In this document: positions 21,555-29,602 of the stretch, in pieces
Layout: each line of letters opens with the position of its first letter
Numbering within the stretch: position 1 is the stretch's first letter
Assembly: GCA_964551295.1 (NCBI GenBank)
Contig: CAZKDJ010000032.1
Location: forward strand, 1 to 29,602
Length of the DNA: 29,602 nt
Origin: JAFGED01 sp964551295
GTDB taxonomy: Bacteria > Chloroflexota > Anaerolineae > B4-G1
Direction: 5' to 3'
Notes under the pieces: generated by a model
Database searches by the model: none
What the model was told of the DNA's origin: nothing
The model's input: only the letters and a program-made list of their open reading frames with translations
Position numbers and translations under genes: made by a program

Positions 21555-23723
21555 ATGTCAGAAAACAAAAGAATAACCAGACGTGAGTTTATTCAACTGG
21601 CAGCGATGGGTGTTGCTGGAGCGGCTCTGACGAGTTGCTGTCCCACAGAGGTTACCCCGGACTCCACTCAGGCTCCCACATCAGTCCCGCCCACAGCCAA
21701 ACCTGGAGAACCCACCACAGTCCCAACTGTCGCCCCAACTGCTGCCCCAGCAACCGAAGAAGCCCCCAAGATTGGCTCGGAATTGATCGGCAAACTGGAG
21801 GGGCCAGAGATCATCCGAGACACCAGTCAGTTCCCGACAACGTTTAGCGAAGCGCCAACGCTGGCCGATATGGTCGCAGCCGGCACGCTGCCGCCGATTG
21901 AGGAGCGCCTGCCCGATCCCGAAGACCTGATGGTCATCAAGCCGCTCCATGAGATCGGCCAATATGGCGGCACGTGGCGACGCGTGTTCACCGGGCCTGC
22001 AGACCATGAGAACGGCAATCGCATCAACTCGAGCGACAAGATCTTGCACTTTGACTACACCGGCTCCAAGATCATGCCCGCGCTAGCCAAGGGCTGGGAA
22101 GTCAGCGACGACGGCAAGACGATCACGATTTACCTGCGCAAAGGCGCCAAGTGGTCTGATGGCACGCCGCTCACCGCGGACGACTTTTTGTTTTGGTTCG
22201 AGGATATCTACTCGAACCCGGAACTCGTGCCCACGCCATTCGCTGAAATGCAGATCAACGGCCAGCCGGGTGTGATGAAAAAGATCGACGACTTTACCGT
22301 GGCCTTCGAGTTCCCAGAGCCGTACTCCTACTTTGTGTATCAACTGGCCGGGAGTACGGGCATCGGCGCTGGGTTCGCGACACGCGGCGCGTTCCAAAAC
22401 TGGGGCGGTGGGTACTGCCCTGCGCATTACCTCAAACAGTTTTTGCCCAAGTACTCGTCTGAAGAGGAAGTCAACACCATGGCCAAAGATCTGGGCTTTG
22501 ACAACTGGGTGTCCCTGCTCAAGAACAAGTACAGTTGGGCACACAACCCCGAAGTGCCGGTGATGACGCCCTGGAAAACGGTCTCCCCACTCAACACGCC
22601 CACCTGGTCCATGGAACGCAATCCGTACTTCTGGGCCGTGGATACCGAGGGGAACCAACTGCCGTACATTAACGAGATCGTAATGACGTTGGCGGAGAAC
22701 ACCGAGGTGGCCAACCTGCGCGCGATTGCCGGTGAGTATGACCTCCAGGAGCGCCATATGGGACTTGCCAAATTGCCCGTTTTCCTGGAAAATGCAGAAG
22801 CAGGTGACTATACCGTGCACCTCGATCCGGCATTCAATGGCTCGGACGCCACGCTGCACATCGGCAACGCATACGAAGGCGATGCCGAAATTGCCCAGTG
22901 GCTTAAGACCAAGGATTTCCGCCACGCGCTCTCGCTGGGTATCGACCGCGATCAGCTCAACGAGGCGCTCTGGCTTGGCGTTGCCACGTCCGGCTCGACC
23001 GCGCCCTCGCCCGATACAATCTACAGTCCCGGCCCTGAATGGAACAAGAAATGGGCCGAGCTGGATGTCGAACAAGCGAACGAACTCCTCGACGGATTGG
23101 GGCTGACCGAGAAGGATAGCGAAGGCTTCCGTCTCCGCACTGATAACGGGGAACGCTTGGTAGTTGAAATGATCACTGCAGGTGGGCAGTTCATTCCCTA
23201 TACCCAGGTCGCTGAAATGATCAAGCAGCAGTGGAAAGCGATCGGCATCGACGTGAACGTCAAGGAGATGGAACGCAACCTCGCGTTTGGCATAACGGCC
23301 AACAACGAACACCAAATCCTCATCTGGGCCAACGATGGTTCGGAAATGCTCTACCTCTTCCCGCGTCATGCGCTGCCGGTGGATCCGTTGGAGTGTCACA
23401 TGGGTATGGCGTTCGCCAAGTGGTATGCCTCCAACGGCGAGCAGGGCAAAAAGCCAGACGACCCCGAAATGCTGCGCGCGTTTGATCTCTTCAGAGAGGC
23501 GTTCGGACTGGACGAAGCAGGCCAGATTGAGAACGCGAAGGAAATCTGGAGGATTGTCGTGGAGCAGCAGTGGAGTATCGGCACAGTTGGACAGTCGCCG
23601 GCGTTCATGGGCGTGCGCGTCGTCAAGAACAACATGGGCAATATCCCGGAACGTCAGGTAAACGCGCAGCACGCGCGTACGCCGTGCACTTCGCAGCCGG
23701 TGACCTTTTTCTTCAAGTCGTAA
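21555..23723 (+). CDS. Family-5 ABC transporter solute-binding lipoprotein (Tat-exported)
   Basis: A 722-residue extracellular solute-binding protein of the SBP_bac_5 (oligopeptide/oligosaccharide) family. The N-terminus has a twin-arginine signal (TRREF, residues 8-12) and a lipobox LTSC with Cys28 as lipid site, followed by a Pro/Thr linker to about residue 70. Family landmarks are PALAKGWEVSDDGKTITIYL, KGAKWSDGTPLTADDFLFWF and the FRHALSLGIDRDQLN segment. At over 700 residues it is longer than peptide-binding members and like those that bind plant-derived saccharides. It heads an operon with two permeases, two ATPases and KduI, so an unsaturated uronide or oligogalacturonide is the inferred ligand. 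AGGAGG precedes the ATG; a hairpin follows the stop. Confidence 0.9.
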   Translation: MSENKRITRREFIQLAAMGVAGAALTSCCPTEVTPDSTQAPTSVPPTAKPGEPTTVPTVAPTAAPATEEAPKIGSELIGKLEGPEIIRDTSQFPTTFSEAPTLADMVAAGTLPPIEERLPDPEDLMVIKPLHEIGQYGGTWRRVFTGPADHENGNRINSSDKILHFDYTGSKIMPALAKGWEVSDDGKTITIYLRKGAKWSDGTPLTADDFLFWFEDIYSNPELVPTPFAEMQINGQPGVMKKIDDFTVAFEFPEPYSYFVYQLAGSTGIGAGFATRGAFQNWGGGYCPAHYLKQFLPKYSSEEEVNTMAKDLGFDNWVSLLKNKYSWAHNPEVPVMTPWKTVSPLNTPTWSMERNPYFWAVDTEGNQLPYINEIVMTLAENTEVANLRAIAGEYDLQERHMGLAKLPVFLENAEAGDYTVHLDPAFNGSDATLHIGNAYEGDAEIAQWLKTKDFRHALSLGIDRDQLNEALWLGVATSGSTAPSPDTIYSPGPEWNKKWAELDVEQANELLDGLGLTEKDSEGFRLRTDNGERLVVEMITAGGQFIPYTQVAEMIKQQWKAIGIDVNVKEMERNLAFGITANNEHQILIWANDGSEMLYLFPRHALPVDPLECHMGMAFAKWYASNGEQGKKPDDPEMLRAFDLFREAFGLDEAGQIENAKEIWRIVVEQQWSIGTVGQSPAFMGVRVVKNNMGNIPERQVNAQHARTPCTSQPVTFFFKS

Positions 23724-23728
23724 CCTAT

Positions 23729-23763
23729 TCCCATCCCCCGTCCTTTCGTGATGGGGGATGGGA
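23729..23763 (+). other. Intra-operon hairpin after the binding-protein gene
   Basis: TCCCATCCCCC (23729-23739), 13-base loop, GGGGGATGGGA (23753-23763). No T run follows. A second 7-bp stem (TCCTACC at 23773-23779 with GGTAGGA at 23802-23808) comes just before the permease ribosome-binding site. Such hairpins commonly keep binding-protein mRNA more abundant than permease mRNA. Confidence 0.65.
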
Positions 23764-23830
23764 GTCAACTTCTCCTACCCTATACCTGCACGCGGGAAAG
23801 AGGTAGGATAGGGCCAAGAGGTGTGACTCT

Positions 23831-24820
23831 ATGCTAGCTTATATCGCGCGCCGCTTGATCCTGGCGATTCTGACCATCTGGGCGATCACCGTTATCTCGT
23901 TCGTCATCATCCAACTGCCTCCGGGCGATTACGTGACCGCGTACATCGCTTCTATGTCGGCTGCGGGGGGCGGGGTGACGGAAGCAGAGGCGCAAGCACT
24001 CCGCCTACAATACGGTCTCGATCAGCCGATCCACATCCAGTATCTCAAGTGGATGGGGTTGATCATGCAAGGCAATTTTGGCATGGCGATAGAGTGGGGC
24101 CGGCCGGTGCTCGACGTCATCGGCGACCGTCTCTCACTGACAATGGTCATCTCGCTGGCAGCCATCGTCTTCACGTGGAGTCTCGCGCTGCCCATCGGCG
24201 TCTATTCCGCTGTCAAGCGTTATTCCATTGGCGATTATGTGGCTACTTTCATCGGCTTCATCGGCCTGGCGATCCCCGGTTTTATGCTGGCCCTCGTCGT
24301 GATGTACGTTGGCTTCAAGTACTTTAACGCCAACATCGGCGGGCTGTTCTCGGCCGAGCTCGCCGACGCACCGTGGAGTTGGGTCAAATTCGTGGATATG
24401 CTCAAGCATCTCCCGGTTGTAGCGATTGTGCTTGGCCTAGGGGGCACGGCGCAGATGATCCGCATCATGCGCTCCAACCTGCTCGACGAACTACGCAAGC
24501 CCTACGTGATGACGGCTCGCGCACGCGGACTTTCCGAGATGCGCGTGATCCTGAAATACCCGGTGCGCGTGGCGCTCAACCCGTTCGTCAGCACGATTGG
24601 CTATCTGTTCCCGTACATCGTATCGGGGAGCATCATCGTCTCGATGGTGTTGAGCCTGCCGACGGTGGGGCCGCTGCTGCTCAAGGCACTGATCGCGCAA
24701 GATATGTTCCTGGCGGGAACCATCGTGTTGATGCTGGGCGTGATGACCGTCGTCGGCACTTTTCTCTCGGACCTGTTATTGATGTGGATTGATCCGCGTA
24801 TCCGCTTGGGGAGACAGTGA
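23831..24820 (+). CDS. ABC transporter permease, DppB/OppB type
   Basis: A 329-residue inner-membrane permease. The N-terminus (YIARRLILAILTIWAITVIS) is the typical first helix of the OppB family, followed by about five more hydrophobic segments. The EAA loop that contacts the ATPase is visible as RKPYVMTARARGLSEMRVIL (about residues 222-241). AAGAGGTG precedes the ATG. Its stop overlaps the start of the second permease, as is usual for heterodimeric pairs. It forms the channel with the next gene product and takes substrate from the lipoprotein encoded upstream. Confidence 0.93.
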   Translation: MLAYIARRLILAILTIWAITVISFVIIQLPPGDYVTAYIASMSAAGGGVTEAEAQALRLQYGLDQPIHIQYLKWMGLIMQGNFGMAIEWGRPVLDVIGDRLSLTMVISLAAIVFTWSLALPIGVYSAVKRYSIGDYVATFIGFIGLAIPGFMLALVVMYVGFKYFNANIGGLFSAELADAPWSWVKFVDMLKHLPVVAIVLGLGGTAQMIRIMRSNLLDELRKPYVMTARARGLSEMRVILKYPVRVALNPFVSTIGYLFPYIVSGSIIVSMVLSLPTVGPLLLKALIAQDMFLAGTIVLMLGVMTVVGTFLSDLLLMWIDPRIRLGRQ

Positions 24821-25995
24821 TGACAGAAGCGATACCCCCAGAAACAGGACATACTACGGCGGCTTCCCCGACGCAAGCGCCAGACGAAGAATTTGTCACA
24901 ACGCGAGCCGAAGAGCAGATCGCGGTCGCCGCGCAATGGCAGCTCATGTGGTGGCGGTTTCGCAAACACCGCTTGGCGATGGCAGGCACCGTCATCCTCA
25001 TCATCTTTTACCTCGTCGCGCTATCCGCAGACTTTTTGGCTTACACCGACCCGGAGGCTTCCGAGGCGGAGCGTTCCGTGATGCCACCTCAGCCGATTCA
25101 CTGGATGGATGATGGCAGGTTCAACCCGCACGCGTATCGTATCACAGGCACACGCGACCCCAAGACCTTCAAGCGTGTGTACGAGCCTGACCTTGAGGCC
25201 AAGTTCCCGGTGCACTTCTTCGCCAAGGGGTTTGAGTACAAGTGGCTGGGCATTATCCCCAGCGACGTTCACTTGATCGGCGTTGAAGGCGCCTCAGTGG
25301 ACGAGACGATCTCGCTTATGGGCACGGATATGCAGGGGCGCGATCTGTGGTCGCGTCTGATGTACAGCACGCGGACCTCGCTGTTCATCGGGCTGGCGAG
25401 CGTCGCCCTCAGTCTGACCCTGGGGGTGATCCTGGGCGGCATCTCGGGTTACTATAGCGGCGTGATCGACACGATCATTCAGCGCGTCATCGAGATTCTA
25501 CGCTCTATTCCCACGATTCCGCTGTGGCTGGGCTTGACGGCGGCGCTGCCCGGCAGCTGGAGCGTCGGCCAGGTTTACTTTGCTATAACCGTCATCATCT
25601 CACTGCTGGGTTGGACAGGGTTAGCGCGTGTGGTACGTGGACGATTTCTCTCGTTACGTGCGGAGGACTTTGTCATAGCGGCCAGACTGGCAGGCTGCAG
25701 CCGGATGCGCATCATCTTGCGGCACATGGTTCCCTCGTTCCTCAGCCACATCATCGCATCGACCACTCTGGCACTCCCGGCCATGATCATCAGCGAGACC
25801 TCGCTCAGCTTTTTGGGCTTGGGACTGCGCCCGCCTGCGATCAGTTGGGGAGTTTTGTTGCAGGACGCGCAAAACATCCAGGCGCTCGCCATTTCCCCGT
25901 GGTTGCTGATTCCCGTCATCCCCGTCATCATAGCGGTTCTGTCGTTCAATTTCGTGGGCGATGGTCTGCGCGATGCGGCTGACCCTTACGGATAA
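24820..25995 (+). CDS. ABC transporter permease, DppC/OppC type
   Basis: A 391-residue permease that pairs with the DppB-type protein. It has a 40-residue cytoplasmic N-terminus, then an OppC N-terminal helix (HRLAMAGTVILIIFYLVALS). An unusually large periplasmic loop of about 120 residues (WMDDGRFNPHAYRITGTRDP onward) follows before the main transport domain, which starts near ISLMGTDMQGRDLWSRLMY. The EAA loop is AEDFVIAARLAGCSRMRIIL. The ATG overlaps the upstream stop (TGATG); a GTG one codon earlier is also possible. The long loop fits members of this subfamily that serve saccharide-type binding proteins. Confidence 0.93.
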   Translation: MTEAIPPETGHTTAASPTQAPDEEFVTTRAEEQIAVAAQWQLMWWRFRKHRLAMAGTVILIIFYLVALSADFLAYTDPEASEAERSVMPPQPIHWMDDGRFNPHAYRITGTRDPKTFKRVYEPDLEAKFPVHFFAKGFEYKWLGIIPSDVHLIGVEGASVDETISLMGTDMQGRDLWSRLMYSTRTSLFIGLASVALSLTLGVILGGISGYYSGVIDTIIQRVIEILRSIPTIPLWLGLTAALPGSWSVGQVYFAITVIISLLGWTGLARVVRGRFLSLRAEDFVIAARLAGCSRMRIILRHMVPSFLSHIIASTTLALPAMIISETSLSFLGLGLRPPAISWGVLLQDAQNIQALAISPWLLIPVIPVIIAVLSFNFVGDGLRDAADPYG

Positions 25996-26001
25996 AACCA
26001 A

Positions 26002-27027
26002 ATGGAAAACGGGCACGAGACGTTACTATCGGTACACAATCTCAAAACGTACTTTTTTCAGGATGAAGGGACCGTCAAGGCGGTGGACGGTGCCACTTTT
26101 GACGTATATCCTGGGCAAACGCTCGGCATCGTCGGTGAAAGCGGCTGCGGCAAGAGCGTGACGGCCCAGTCTATCTTGCGCATCGTCGATCGACCCGGCC
26201 GCATCGTGGATGGTGAGATCACACTGTGCTGCGCCAGCGGCGCCGAGATTGACTTGGCACGATTGCGTCCCAATAGTAAAGAGATGCGCGCTATTCGGGG
26301 GACCGAAATCGGCCTGGTGTTTCAGGAGCCGATGACGTCCTTTAGCCCGGTGCATACGGTTGGGAACCAGATTATGGAGGCAATCAGGCTGCATCGCGAC
26401 GCGAATAAACGCCAAGCGCGGGAGCGCGCGGTCGAGATACTTGGGCAGGTGGGTATTCCCAAGCCGGAGCGCCGGATCGACGAATATGCCTTCGAGTTGA
26501 GCGGTGGCCTGCGGCAGCGCGCGATGATCGCCGCAGCGCTTTCCTGTGATCCCCGGCTGCTCATCGCCGACGAGCCGACGACGGCGCTCGATGTGACTAC
26601 ACAGGCACAGATCCTCGACCTGCTGCGCCAGTTACAGCAGCAGCGCGGGATGGCCATCGTGCTCATCACACACAACCTGGGCGTGATCGCAGAGATGGCC
26701 GACCACGTGGTGGTGATGTACCTGGGGCGAGTGGTCGAACAAGGTCCGGTGGACGATCTGTTCCATGCGCCCAAGCATCCGTATACACGGGCGCTTTTGC
26801 GCTCGATTCCGAGTATCGAGTCGACCCCGCGCGTCAAGCTGCCGACGATCAGTGGCTCTGTTCCGCATCCCTACAGTCGCCCCTCGGGATGCCCATTCTA
26901 CCCACGCTGCTCGGACTTTATGCCCGGCACGTGTGACCAGCAGGAACCCAGCCTGCAGCCAGTGAATGAAAGGCAAAAGGCAAGTTGTTTCTTATACCAG
27001 GACAGGCAAAAGGCAAGTGACGAATAA
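26002..27027 (+). CDS. ABC transporter ATP-binding protein, OppD/DppD type
   Basis: A 341-residue ATPase. Walker A is GESGCGKS (about residues 45-52), the Q-loop lies in VFQEPMTSFSP, the signature is LSGGLRQR (Gln of LSGGQ replaced by Leu, close to the common family form SGGMRQR), and Walker B is LLIADEPT. The switch His is in LITHNLGV. The C-terminal oligopeptide-transporter domain has the cysteine cluster CPFYPRCSDFMPGTC, a pattern that binds an iron-sulfur cluster in related proteins. It starts six bases after the permease stop with no clear ribosome-binding site, so translational coupling is likely. It works as a heterodimer with the next ATPase. Confidence 0.93.
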   Translation: MENGHETLLSVHNLKTYFFQDEGTVKAVDGATFDVYPGQTLGIVGESGCGKSVTAQSILRIVDRPGRIVDGEITLCCASGAEIDLARLRPNSKEMRAIRGTEIGLVFQEPMTSFSPVHTVGNQIMEAIRLHRDANKRQARERAVEILGQVGIPKPERRIDEYAFELSGGLRQRAMIAAALSCDPRLLIADEPTTALDVTTQAQILDLLRQLQQQRGMAIVLITHNLGVIAEMADHVVVMYLGRVVEQGPVDDLFHAPKHPYTRALLRSIPSIESTPRVKLPTISGSVPHPYSRPSGCPFYPRCSDFMPGTCDQQEPSLQPVNERQKASCFLYQDRQKASDE

Positions 27028-28096
27028 CGACCAGAAGGCAAAATCAAAAGAGCAAGACCCTAATGATCAGGTACTACTCGACGTCAGGAACCTGCGCAAG
27101 TTCTTTCCGATTCGGAAAGGGTTTTTGCAAAGCGTGGTGGGGCATGTTCGCGCAGTAGACGATATCACCTTTTACATCAACCGGGGTGAAACACTTTCGC
27201 TGGTGGGCGAAAGCGGGTGTGGCAAGACGACGACTTCGCGCTGCATCCTGCGGGCCATCGACCCGACCGAGGGGCAGGTACTCTTTCGCCTGGACGATGG
27301 CACGGTAGTAGACGTGGCTGCGCTGCCCGAACGCGAGGTGCAGCAGCTGCGCTGCAAGATGCAGATGATTTTTCAAGACCCCTTTTCCTCGCTCAACCCT
27401 CGTATGACCCTGCTAGATATCGTCGGTGAGTCGCTGCTCGTACATGGGATGACAAACCGCCAACAGCGGATGGATCGGGTGGCCGAATTGCTGCATCTGG
27501 TCGGGCTGCGGCCCGAGTACATGCGGCGATATCCACACGCTTTCAGTGGCGGCCAGCGCCAACGCATCGGCATTGCGCGGGCTTTGGCCCTGAATCCATG
27601 CCTGGTCGTGGCCGACGAGCCGGTCTCGGCGCTCGACGTTTCGGTGCAGGCACAAATCCTCAACCTGATGCTCGAGCTACAGACCCAATTGGGGTTGACC
27701 TATCTATTCGTCGCGCACGATTTAAGCGTCGTCAAACATATCAGCGAGCGCGTGGCCGTGATGTATGTCGGCAAAATCGTCGAGATGGCAAAGATGGAAG
27801 AGATCTTTTACGCCCCCCGGCACCCTTACACCGAGGCACTGCTTTCGGCAGTACCCAATCCTGACCCCCGCTTGCGCTCGCAGCGCATTGTGCTGGAGGG
27901 CGAAGTTGCTGACCCGGCGAATCCGCCGTCGGGCTGCTATTTCCACCCGCGCTGCCGTTATGCAAAAGAGATATGCCGCGTAGAAACGCCGGTGCAAAAG
28001 GAACTCTCGCCCCGTCACTTTGTGAGCTGCCATCGAGCAGGTGAGATTAGTTTGCGCGGGGTTGTAATGAATAAACCCGGAGGAATCGAAAAATGA
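27017..28096 (+). CDS. ABC transporter ATP-binding protein, OppF/DppF type
   Basis: About 359 residues from the GTG at 27017. Walker A GESGCGKT, Q-loop IFQDPFSSLNP, signature FSGGQRQR, Walker B LVVADEPVSALD, and switch His in VAHDLSVV. The C-terminal cysteine cluster is GCYFHPRCRYAKEIC. The frame is open further back to an ATG at 26966, but that start would overlap the OppD gene by 62 bp and has no ribosome-binding site, so I prefer the GTG. An imperfect duplication of AGGCAAAAGGCAAGT (26971-26985 and 27004-27018) marks this junction. The N-terminal 20 or so residues are polar and not conserved. The stop overlaps the KduI start (ATGA). Confidence 0.92.
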   Translation: MTNNDQKAKSKEQDPNDQVLLDVRNLRKFFPIRKGFLQSVVGHVRAVDDITFYINRGETLSLVGESGCGKTTTSRCILRAIDPTEGQVLFRLDDGTVVDVAALPEREVQQLRCKMQMIFQDPFSSLNPRMTLLDIVGESLLVHGMTNRQQRMDRVAELLHLVGLRPEYMRRYPHAFSGGQRQRIGIARALALNPCLVVADEPVSALDVSVQAQILNLMLELQTQLGLTYLFVAHDLSVVKHISERVAVMYVGKIVEMAKMEEIFYAPRHPYTEALLSAVPNPDPRLRSQRIVLEGEVADPANPPSGCYFHPRCRYAKEICRVETPVQKELSPRHFVSCHRAGEISLRGVVMNKPGGIEK

Positions 28097-28923
28097 AAAT
28101 CCGATACTCGCGAGATCCGCAAAGCTTTGCAAGAATGAATACCGCTGAAATCAGAGAGGAATTTCTGGTGGCTGATCTGTTTGTACCTGATGAGGTCAAA
28201 TTGGTCTATTCGAACATCGACCGGATGATCGTAGGATCAGCCGTGCCAACGCGTCAATCGTTGAGCCTCGATGCCGGCGCAGAACTGAGAGCCAAATACT
28301 TTGCCGAGCGACGGGAGACTGGGGTCTTTAACATTGGTGAGCAGGGCAGTATTACAGTCGATGGCCAGGAGTACGCGATGGCTTACCAGGAGATGCTGTA
28401 TATTGGCCGGGGCAGCAAGGAGATAAGATTTTCAAGTGCTGACGCCAGCCGTCCAGCTCGGTTCTATATCATTAGCCTTCCCGCCCACAAAGAATACCCA
28501 ACTACCCATATCACCCAATCTCAGGCCAACCGGGTCGATCTTGGCAGCAAAGAGGCAGCCAATGCACGGACCATTTTCCAGTATATCCACGAAGGTGGTG
28601 TCCCAAGCTGTCAATTGGTAATGGGCTTCACCGAACTAGCCCCTGGTAATGTCTGGAATACAATGTCAGCCCATACTCACGAACGCCGGTCGGAAGTATA
28701 TATGTATTTTGATTTAGCCGGCGACAACGTGGTCTTTCACTTGATGGGCAGTCCACAGGAGACCAGGCACATTGTGGTTAGAGATGGGCAGGCGGTGATT
28801 TCTCCCAGTTGGTCGATCCACGCCGGGGCCGGCACCGGTCCCTATAGCTTTGTGTGGGCCATGGGTGGCGAAAATCAGACCTTCGACGACATGGACCCCG
28901 CTCCGATGGACCAGGTGGCTTGA
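28093..28923 (+). CDS. kduI: 5-dehydro-4-deoxy-D-glucuronate isomerase (KduI)
   Basis: A 276-residue cupin isomerase that converts 4-deoxy-L-threo-5-hexosulose uronate into 3-deoxy-D-glycero-2,5-hexodiulosonate in the breakdown of pectin and other unsaturated uronides. The length is that of the E. coli enzyme. The zinc ligands can be seen as His194, His196 and Glu201 (SAHTHERRSEVYMYF) and His243 (SWSIHAGAG), each two residues before the E. coli numbering. The ATG overlaps the OppF stop and is preceded by CGGAGGA. It is the only enzyme in the operon whose substrate is certain, so it defines the operon as uronide-related. Cytoplasmic. Confidence 0.95.
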   Translation: MKIRYSRDPQSFARMNTAEIREEFLVADLFVPDEVKLVYSNIDRMIVGSAVPTRQSLSLDAGAELRAKYFAERRETGVFNIGEQGSITVDGQEYAMAYQEMLYIGRGSKEIRFSSADASRPARFYIISLPAHKEYPTTHITQSQANRVDLGSKEAANARTIFQYIHEGGVPSCQLVMGFTELAPGNVWNTMSAHTHERRSEVYMYFDLAGDNVVFHLMGSPQETRHIVVRDGQAVISPSWSIHAGAGTGPYSFVWAMGGENQTFDDMDPAPMDQVA

Positions 28924-28945
28924 TAGCCTGTTTACAGGGGTAATT

Positions 28946-29602
28946 GTGAAAACCATTCGGTGGGGCATCATCGGCTGCGGCGATGTGACAGAAATAAAGA
29001 GTGGCCCGGGCTTTCAAAAGGCCGAGAACTCTAGATTGGTGGCCGTGATGCGGCGCAATGGAAAACTGGCCAAGGATTATGCCCAACGCCACGATGTGCC
29101 AAAGTGGTATGATAACGCCGACGCCTTGATCCAAGACCCTGATGTAGACGCGGTTTACGTTGCCACACCACCTTATGCCCACAAAGAATACACCATACTG
29201 TGTGCCCAGGCCGGGAAACCGGTCTATGTTGAAAAGCCAATGGGGATGAACTTTGCCGAGTGTCAGGAAATGATCGAGGCCTGTCGGGCGACTGAGGTGC
29301 CACTTTTTGTGGCTTACTACCGGCGCAGCCTCCCCCGCTTCCTAAAGATTAAAGAGTTGCTCGATGCAGGGGCAATTGGCGACGTGCGTGGCGTGACTGT
29401 GAAACTCTACATGCCGCTCCCTGACGAACTTGACTGGCACTATACCCCCGAGGTCGGAGGGGGTGGAAAATTCGTCGATATGGGCTGCCACACACTCGAT
29501 TTTCTGGATTATGCCTTGGGGCCGATTCGATCAGTAGCAGGGTTTGCCGGGAATGGTCTAGAGGGAACCTCACGCGGGTGGTTGTGCGATTCAAGAAACG
29601 CA
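28946..29602 (+). CDS. Gfo/Idh/MocA family oxidoreductase, N-terminal part (cut by window end)
   Basis: The first 219 codons of a NAD(P)-dependent sugar or uronate dehydrogenase. The Rossmann start is TIRWGIIGCGDVTEIKSGPG. The family EKP motif appears in VYVEKPMGMNF. The substrate-binding part has GGGGKFVDMGCHTLDFLDYA, with the usual active-site His. A GTG start follows AGGGG, 22 bp after kduI. The last 13 codons in this frame (after GNGLEG) no longer look like the family, while the -1 frame reads NLTRVVVRFKK, so a frameshift near 29563 is possible. The enzyme probably acts on a uronate-derived intermediate (inference from context). Confidence 0.85.
   Translation, partial: MKTIRWGIIGCGDVTEIKSGPGFQKAENSRLVAVMRRNGKLAKDYAQRHDVPKWYDNADALIQDPDVDAVYVATPPYAHKEYTILCAQAGKPVYVEKPMGMNFAECQEMIEACRATEVPLFVAYYRRSLPRFLKIKELLDAGAIGDVRGVTVKLYMPLPDELDWHYTPEVGGGGKFVDMGCHTLDFLDYALGPIRSVAGFAGNGLEGTSRGWLCDSRNA

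Noticed and set aside
22083..23768. A 561-codon minus-strand open frame
   Set aside because: It is the antisense of the solute-binding protein gene, whose family, signal peptide and ribosome-binding site are clear.
1..29602. Search for tRNA or rRNA genes
   Set aside because: No cloverleaf with a TTCRANY loop and acceptor stem and no rRNA-like segment was seen by eye.

Overview
The window looks like a piece of a GC-rich environmental bacterial genome. A Chloroflexota-type organism (Anaerolineae or Caldilineae) is my best guess. I base this on gene style only: a large NB-ARC/TPR protein, QR-rich DUF4157 proteins and a Tat lipoprotein solute-binding protein. No rRNA or tRNA is present to confirm it.

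Region 1 (1-12560, all on the minus strand, read right to left) is part of an extracellular contractile injection system (eCIS, phage-tail-like). In transcription order it holds: a 1663-residue DUF4157 protein with a C-terminal nuclease-like domain; a small putative immunity gene; an unrecognised helical protein; a DUF922-like protein without its HExxH residues; a DUF4255/Pvc16-like protein; the contractile sheath; a first tube protein; a tail-assembly-chaperone-like gene with a G8 run leading by -1 frameshift into a GpE/DUF6760-like frame; a 60-residue protein; a second tube protein; and the start of a QR-repeat protein that runs off the left edge. Baseplate, spike and LysM genes are not in the window and probably lie further left.

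Region 2 (12561-20189) holds a promoter-leader-terminator region ahead of the toxin operon, an unrecognised helical gene (minus), a large NB-ARC/TPR STAND ATPase (plus) with its own strong promoter and a large palindrome, a membrane zinc-ribbon protein and the Afp15-type AAA+ ATPase of the eCIS (both minus). The AAA+ gene and the leader upstream of the toxin have very similar promoters (TTGCAC, 17 bp, TATAMT on the minus strand), which suggests co-expression of the two parts of the eCIS locus.

Region 3 (20190-21302) carries no intact gene. It holds two palindromic interspersed repeats and broken pieces of an ISLre2/UPF0236-like transposase, and separates the eCIS locus from an unrelated metabolic operon.

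Region 4 (21303-29602, plus strand) is a tightly packed uptake and catabolism operon: two palindromic operators overlapping a promoter, a Tat/lipoprotein family-5 solute-binding protein, two permeases, two ATPases, KduI (5-dehydro-4-deoxy-D-glucuronate isomerase) and a Gfo/Idh/MocA oxidoreductase cut by the window end. Together these point to import and breakdown of unsaturated uronides from pectin or a related polyuronide.

The most interesting points are the low-GC toxin tip plus immunity cassette grafted onto an eCIS DUF4157 carrier, the apparent programmed frameshift in the tail chaperone pair, and the structured leader ending in a terminator just before the toxin gene.
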